A stretch of DNA of 64,000 nt from Phytomonas francai (Eukaryota > Euglenozoa > Kinetoplastea > Trypanosomatida > Trypanosomatidae): contig MJCC01000020.1 of assembly GCA_001766655.1 (NCBI GenBank), positions 68,331 to 132,330 of the forward strand. Reading direction: 5' to 3'. A program made the position numbers and the translations under genes. Positions 58,746-64,000 of the stretch are shown here, piece by piece (position 1 is the first letter of the stretch; each line of letters starts with the position of its first letter). The notes under the pieces are model-generated. The model was not told where the DNA came from and ran no database searches. It saw nothing but the letters and a program-made list of their open reading frames with translations.

Positions 58746-59399
58746 TCCCTTAGGTTTTTTATGACTCTTTCCGTTTTTCTATTTTACCCCTTTTTGTGTG
58801 CTCTTGACATCGATATTTTTCTGGGCTGCGTATGAAGTTGAATATGAGGAAGAGCAATGCTCTTCCTTTAAGAATCAAAGCTTCCCTTTCTTAAAGGGAT
58901 GGGATACCAAATTGATGTAAAGAGAACGAGAATATATACAAGAATTACGGTTCCTCTAAAGAAGAATTGAATGTCTTAAAAATCAAAAAAAGGAAAAAGA
59001 GGAAAAAACCTTCTTCATTTAAAGGAAAATGTCTAGTCCTCTTTTTTCTTCGTTCTTCATAGGGATAAATCCTTTAGAGAAATCCTCTGGTAAAAACAGT
59101 TGTATAGATATCTTGAAATAAAGGGAATTGCTTTCCTTTCCTTTCCTTCAGATAGATATAAATATGTATATATATATTTATTTACATACATCAATGCTAG
59201 CAATTATTGCACACCCCAGAAAAAGAATATGCGTTTACATAAGAAGGCTAATAAGTCAAGGAGAAATTTCAACGATTCGTTGAGGTACAAACTATAAAAT
59301 TCACTCCCTTCCCTCTCATCCCCTTCTGTAACATAGCCTTTTCTACCTTTTTTTCCCATCGCATTTCCACCGCTTTTTCCTCTCTTTTTAAAAAGAGTT
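58746..59399. other. Spacer
   Basis: AT-rich spacer that contains the pyrimidine tract above and a short (TA)n tract near 59163-59180. No gene seen. Confidence 0.5.
58975..59010 (-). promoter_or_regulatory. Candidate pyrimidine tract and splice acceptor for the site-1-protease-like gene
   Basis: The sense strand reads GGTTTTTTCCTCTTTTTCC with further T-runs at 58985-59010, then TTTTTAAG with AG at 58975-58976. This predicts a 5' UTR of about 230 bases. Confidence 0.45.
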
Positions 59400-60239
59400 T
59401 CAATGGGAAAACTCAGCAGTGATCATTGGCGGGGTCTGCGTATCTGTCTCTAGGAGCCTTTCTGCGAGCCAGCGGATCGGCTCCGCGGGTTTTTCCCGCA
59501 CAAGGTCCGCCAGCGCAGGGAGGAGGGCCCGCTTGAGTTGCTCGTGGACGTACTCCCTCGGCATGCCACCTCCTTCCGGCACCTCCTCCATGAGGAGCCG
59601 CGGGAAAAGCAGCCGCACGGCCTGCCGCGCGCCCGCCCCTGTCGTGTTTACCCACAGCGCCTGTGGAAGGCCTTCCTCTTCCTCTTCATTTTCCTTTACA
59701 TTCTTCCCACTATCTCCATCCATACTATTTTCCTTCACCTGAGGCGATTTTGCGGCAAATCGGAGGAGCTCCGCGTAAGCCTCGTGAAGCGAGAGATCCA
59801 TCAGCTCATCCTCACTCATATCAAAGGATCGGGCCTCCAAGGAGGCGATAAAATCGAGGAGCTTCACATGGCAATCGCGGTGCGCGAGAAGGAAAATATA
59901 GGCCATTCCTACCATCTTCGACGGTGGCAATGCTGATGCACGCCTCCCCTGAGCCGCCGGGAACGAAGGCTCGCCGGTTAGGCCTTGCTTCTCCTCTGCG
60001 CCGCCGTGGGGGGGATGCCCGGTGGCGATTTTTACGTAGTCGGGGACGTGGTCAAGCCGCACGCAGAGCCGCTCCGCGAGCTCCGCGTTGACCAGGCGGT
60101 ACTCCTCGCGGACGATGGTGAAGCCCGCCTCGTGCAGGCGGCACTTGACGAAGTCCAGCAGCTCCCCCCGCCGGGCGAAGGCCGGGAGGATAAACAGCGG
60201 CACCCTCAAGACCGTCCCCGGGAGTGGTGCCGTGGCCAT
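59400..60239 (-). CDS. NME5: NME5-like protein: NDK-like domain plus Dpy-30 motif
   Basis: The start is the ATG at 60239 (MATAPLPGTVLRVPLFILPA); the frame continues upstream but without ATG. Residues 13-60 (LFILPAFARRGELLDFVKCR; GFTIVREEYRLVNAELAERL) match the first strands and helices of a nucleoside diphosphate kinase. At about residue 197 (ALWVNTTGAGARQAVRLLFP) the block that normally contains the phospho-histidine (NxxHGS) reads NTTGAG, so the catalytic His is absent. The C-terminal 60 residues (REYVHEQLKRALLPALADLV; KPAEPIRWLAERLLETD) are a Dpy-30-type dimerisation helix pair. This NDK plus Dpy-30 order is that of NME5, a radial-spoke protein of motile axonemes. A flagellar role is inferred. 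Confidence 0.82.
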   Translation of the reverse strand: MATAPLPGTVLRVPLFILPAFARRGELLDFVKCRLHEAGFTIVREEYRLVNAELAERLCVRLDHVPDYVKIATGHPPHGGAEEKQGLTGEPSFPAAQGRRASALPPSKMVGMAYIFLLAHRDCHVKLLDFIASLEARSFDMSEDELMDLSLHEAYAELLRFAAKSPQVKENSMDGDSGKNVKENEEEEEGLPQALWVNTTGAGARQAVRLLFPRLLMEEVPEGGGMPREYVHEQLKRALLPALADLVREKPAEPIRWLAERLLETDTQTPPMITAEFSH

Positions 60240-61433
60240 TTCTAGGATTGTCGTCGCACCCCCTTGAAGACACGCACACACACACACAGACACAAACGGA
60301 CACAAAGCTGTAACGCGCGTGAACGGGAGCCCTGCGGAAATACCAATGGCGCGGACTTTAGCAGGAATACCTGACACAGGGGAAGGGGATGGACGCGACT
60401 TCGTGGAGTTTCACTATATGACACTGCGAGACAGCAGCAACGGGGAAAAAAAGGAAGGACAAAAACGGGTGTTTCTCATACACATTTTCAAAGGGGGAGG
60501 GGGGGGGGGTGCAACGACCTGACCGTGGGATGCAATCGCACGTACAGGTAAAGCAATATGGGGTAATACTAAGATCACGTGCAGTGGCACACGCACATTC
60601 TAGAAATGGTAGTCCATTGGGTTTTTCATCTTTTGTTATTGAGGATAAACACCCGAGCTTCGATTTCACATATTTTTAAATCATTTCGGCGCTTTTAAAA
60701 AAATTAAAGTCATCATCATTTTAGAGTACTTTATTCGATTAAAAAAACGGGAATAAAACCATATTGCTTTGATTTCTATAAATCTTTGGCAAGTAAATGT
60801 CAATAATATTAAACTGAATATAATTCAGTGAAATTATCCTTTCAAATATTCTATTCAGAATAAAACGCCTCTTCTGAAAGTGAATAATGGTAATATCCCC
60901 TTTTGAAACTTTATAAATGAGGCTTATACACACAAAAATATATAATACAATATATATACATATATAATTTACGCACTTCTTTTTACCGAAAATATAAGAC
61001 AATCAGATTTTTTTAAAGGGCTCGATTGTTAGTGTCATTCATGCTAGTGGTAGGCAAATACCACCGCTTTGGCCTTCCAATGATGGACAAAGTATTTGAT
61101 AAAAGAAAAAAAAGAAAAGGAATCTCCAGCAATAAACTAACACCGCCACCACCTCCTCTCATAAAAGTGCTTTCTTGAATAAAAAATTCTAAAAAAACTT
61201 CTCATGCAGAATTCATGACATCACACTTCTTCCCCCCCCCCTCTTCCCATTTTCGGCCTAGTTCCTCTTTTTCCTCTCTACCTAACAAAACCCTTTAGAA
61301 GGTAATGGGATCAGCAGTGGATGCTTGCTTTCTTCTTTACATTTTATTTTTACACGCGTTTTGAGAGAGGAAAAAATAAATAAGAAAAAAAGGAAGAAGT
61401 TTATTCCGAGAAGGAGACTTCCCACGAGCTCGC
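60240..61433. other. 1.2-kb spacer, no gene seen
   Basis: It contains a short (CA)n tract (about 60273-60290), a G-rich run (about 60494-60510) and AT-rich sequence. A possible splice acceptor for the NME5-like gene (sense CCTAG, AG at 60242-60243) lies three bases before the ATG. Only short frames are present. Confidence 0.5.
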
Positions 61434-62734
61434 CTAACGTTTAGGATCTGCATGGGGGTGCGTATTCCACTGCAGGGCAGTCGCCGAAGGAAAAGGATGC
61501 AAAGACGAAGTGACGTTTCTACGATCATTATTCTCACCGGGAGAGTGCGAATTCATCCGCGAAGGCGAGGAAGGGGCTTCCGAGAGGGAGATAATTGGCG
61601 GCCATTTTGTTAAAAGAGTGCCCGATGAATAAGAAGACGAAGACGAGGGGAGTAAAGTATTCGCCATGCTAAAGCAGATGCCATTTCCATATTTGGACGT
61701 TTCGACCTCCGAGGGATTCTTTTTGGCTTTCCCGCCCTTCACCATGTTCGTGGCGTTGGACCCGCAGAGCTCCAAGCCCGTGGCCTCCGACGACGAGCAG
61801 CCCCATCCATCATTCCCGCCTATTTTCACCACAGCCCCCCCCCTTGTTTGCTTCCGATCCTCGCCGAACGCGCGGCATCGCCCGCTAGGGGGGTCCGTTG
61901 GCCTTTGGTGGGGGCCCCTGTGTGAATGCGGGTGTGCCAGCGCGAAGGGCGCGGCCGTGTCAAAGGAGGCCGGCAACGACCGCGCCACGCGCGAGGCCTG
62001 GGGTCGAGGCGGGGGGGGGAGCGGGGGCGGGGAGACGTCGTCCGAATTTTCCTTCCCCGCCCCCGCCCCCACCCCGCGCCGCGCGCGAATAAACGGCGTC
62101 GCGGCGGGGCCGCGGTGTGGCAAGGGGCCGTCGGCCTCGCGCGGCCCCCGCGCAAGACGCGGCGACGGGGGGAGGGGCGGCGGGGGCCGCGCCGAGAGCG
62201 CGGGCGAGGCCCCGACCCCCCCCCCCCGGCCTCCGACTGGACGGCGTCGCTGAGGTGCCGGCAAAGCGCCCCCGCGAGTAGCCTCAGGGGGGGGGCGGGA
62301 CGGAAGACCCCCGGCGCGGCCAACGCGAGGACCTGCGGGCGGAGCGGGCCGAAATCGCCCCCCCCCCACGCGGGGTGACGGTGGGTCGTGCTCGCACGCG
62401 CATTCGCACTGGAGGACGGGGGAAAGGAGACCCCAGGGGGGGCCTCCAGGGGGGGCTCGGAAACGGCCTTTCGAGGACTGCCGCCCATGCTTTCCACCTT
62501 TTCATAACCTCTTCGAGCGCTTCGAATCGCGTTATCTTTGCGCATCGTACTTTTATCGCTACGAGGAGGAAGGGACTTGGTATTGCTATTATCCCCGGTC
62601 GTTTTCCCCTCGGAAAGACTTGTTGAGAGCTCGGAATTGGGATGGTGGGAAAGATGATTTTTTTGGATCTTCGCACAAAGAAATCTCGCCGCGTTAAAAG
62701 AGGAGGAGCTTTTGATGGGATGATTGCGATCCAT
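61434..62734 (-). CDS. Hypothetical proline-rich protein, apparent frameshift at a 12-C run
   Basis: The start is the ATG at 62734 (MDRNHPIKSSSSFNAARFLC). The first frame reads well to about residue 172 (FGPLRPQVLALAAPGVFRPA; LLAGALCRHLSDAVQSEAGG) and then turns into Arg/Pro noise. From the same place another frame reads well to the stop at 61434 (KENSDDVSPPPLPPPPRPQA; MVKGGKAKKNPSEVETSKYG; HPFPSATALQWNTHPHADPK). The switch point coincides with a run of 12 C at 62216-62227. One more base there would join the two frames, so a homopolymer error is the simplest reading. The protein would be about 433 residues, mostly disordered, with no recognised domain. Confidence 0.65.
62216..62227. repeat. 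C12 homopolymer at the apparent frameshift
   Basis: A run of 12 C lies exactly where the coding signal changes frame in the proline-rich gene. Confidence 0.9.
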
Positions 62735-64000
62735 CGTCTCTCAGATGATGATAGCAACCCTTGATTCCGGCGTCAAACTTCCCCCCTCCCCTTCTTCTCT
62801 TACTTCTGCTTTCCTTCCTTTACAATGATGCTTTGCTAATAAACAGCGTTGATAAGGAAACCAAATGAACAATATGGTGCACCCTGTACTCTATAGTTTC
62901 GTTCAATCCTATATTTACTAAAATCATAGAAAGTGGAACTGATGAAATTTTGAATTTCCCCCCTATTGAGCTTTGTATTTCCTGTTGTTGACGATTTTAT
63001 ATTACATGCACAACAGAACCATACCCCAAGCAACTGCCTAAAGTTTCCCATATAAAAAAGAAAGGAAAGGAAAAAGTACCAAAATCAATCATATATAGTT
63101 GAGGCATATTCCAATCGATCTTCTTTTAGTTAAGAATAGAAAAATAAATAAACTCTTAAAAAAAAAAACCGTTTATCGTGCACTGAGATCCTTTTTTGAA
63201 AATATAGTGCCAGATAATCCTTATTTTGCCGATAGTTACGTCTTTTTTGCATCTGATATTGCATTTAACAAGAAAAAAAAATGGGAATTTGCTATCTTTG
63301 CCTTTTCCCTTTTAATAAACCATTCTATATTTATCACTAATAGTTGAAAACATTGACCACTTTCCCTCCACACGATCATCCCTTCAATTTTTACTTTAAA
63401 AAAAAAATGTTATAATTGTGCATGTTACTGCACAAATTTAAAAAAATGCGAACAACAATATAATTGGTATTCGAATATTTCTGCCTCACCATTTCCTAAC
63501 TGCGAAGGGATACAGGGGGTTGCGAAAAAGGAAAGAAGAATATTCAGAACTCATACACATTCTTTTAAGTATTGCTTTATATATTATAGATGTGAGAGTT
63601 GATCTAAATTAATTAGTCCAAATTCTTTGCACTAATCATAAAATACATTGCTTTTCTTTTTCCTTATTTGGTGCTTTCAAAAGCACTTTTATCCCCTTCA
63701 TCACCCAGCATCCTTGCTCCTCGCACGTGGAGATACACACACAAAAAAACCTCCTCCTCTTACTTTCATTTGCAATTGAAGAAAAAGAAACTTAAATGTA
63801 AAACATAGCTTAGAAGAGGAAAGGTAATAAAATATTTGAATAAACAAAACCCTACGAAAAAAAGACCATCTAACAGAATTACTTCATTTGCAGAGTTCTT
63901 ATCAAAGTCAAGCAAAAATCCAATTGCTCGAAATTACTCCGAACAAGGCAATCTCTATTTACCGATTTACTGAAAACTGTAATTGATTTTTAAATTAAAA
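62735..64000. other. AT-rich spacer to the window edge
   Basis: About 1.3 kb with no gene I can support. Many A/T runs and only short frames on both strands. The 3' end of the next upstream gene is probably beyond base 64000. Confidence 0.5.

Overview
The window looks like nuclear chromosome sequence of a kinetoplastid flagellate, most likely a trypanosomatid. Every gene I can support lies on the minus strand. All are intronless and separated by AT-rich spacers of about 0.3-2 kb with pyrimidine tracts in the sense of transcription, the usual layout of one polycistronic unit processed by trans-splicing. The gene content fits a flagellated protist: katanin with a LisH-like N-terminus, an NME5-like protein, a divergent actin-related protein and large coiled-coil proteins. 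I cannot name the genus. I found no spliced-leader, rRNA or tRNA gene, no transposon and no strand switch.

Layout, in order of transcription (high to low coordinates): a proline-rich protein with an apparent frameshift (61434-62734); an NME5-like NDK/Dpy-30 protein; a membrane-anchored site-1-protease-like subtilase; a gapped, unrecognised gene (52229-52934+); a GT69/CAP59-like glycosyltransferase with an apparent frameshift near its 3' end; a four-span membrane protein; a basic protein with a weak RRM-like start; a CCDC137-like nucleolar candidate; a giant AMP deaminase with two deaminase halves; a mitochondrial-type unknown; a KATNAL2-like katanin; an actin-related protein; tRNA methyltransferase Trm1; a GT25 glycosyltransferase; a 1562-residue coiled-coil protein; a gapped leucine-rich-repeat protein; an unknown; a patatin-like protein lacking its serine; an unknown; a CCCH zinc-finger protein; a tail-anchored cytochrome b5; an M16-family mitochondrial subunit; an unknown; and a repeat-bearing gene that runs off base 1.

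These are mostly housekeeping genes and do not form a pathway. Neighbours in such units share transcription rather than function. The most unusual general feature is a set of blocks of very high G+C inside genes that are otherwise of moderate composition. Two of the assembly gaps and one of the two apparent frameshifts fall in such blocks. Several proteins belong to enzyme families but lack catalytic residues: the first AMP deaminase half, the patatin-like protein and the NDK-like domain. I did not find a convincing new multi-gene system.
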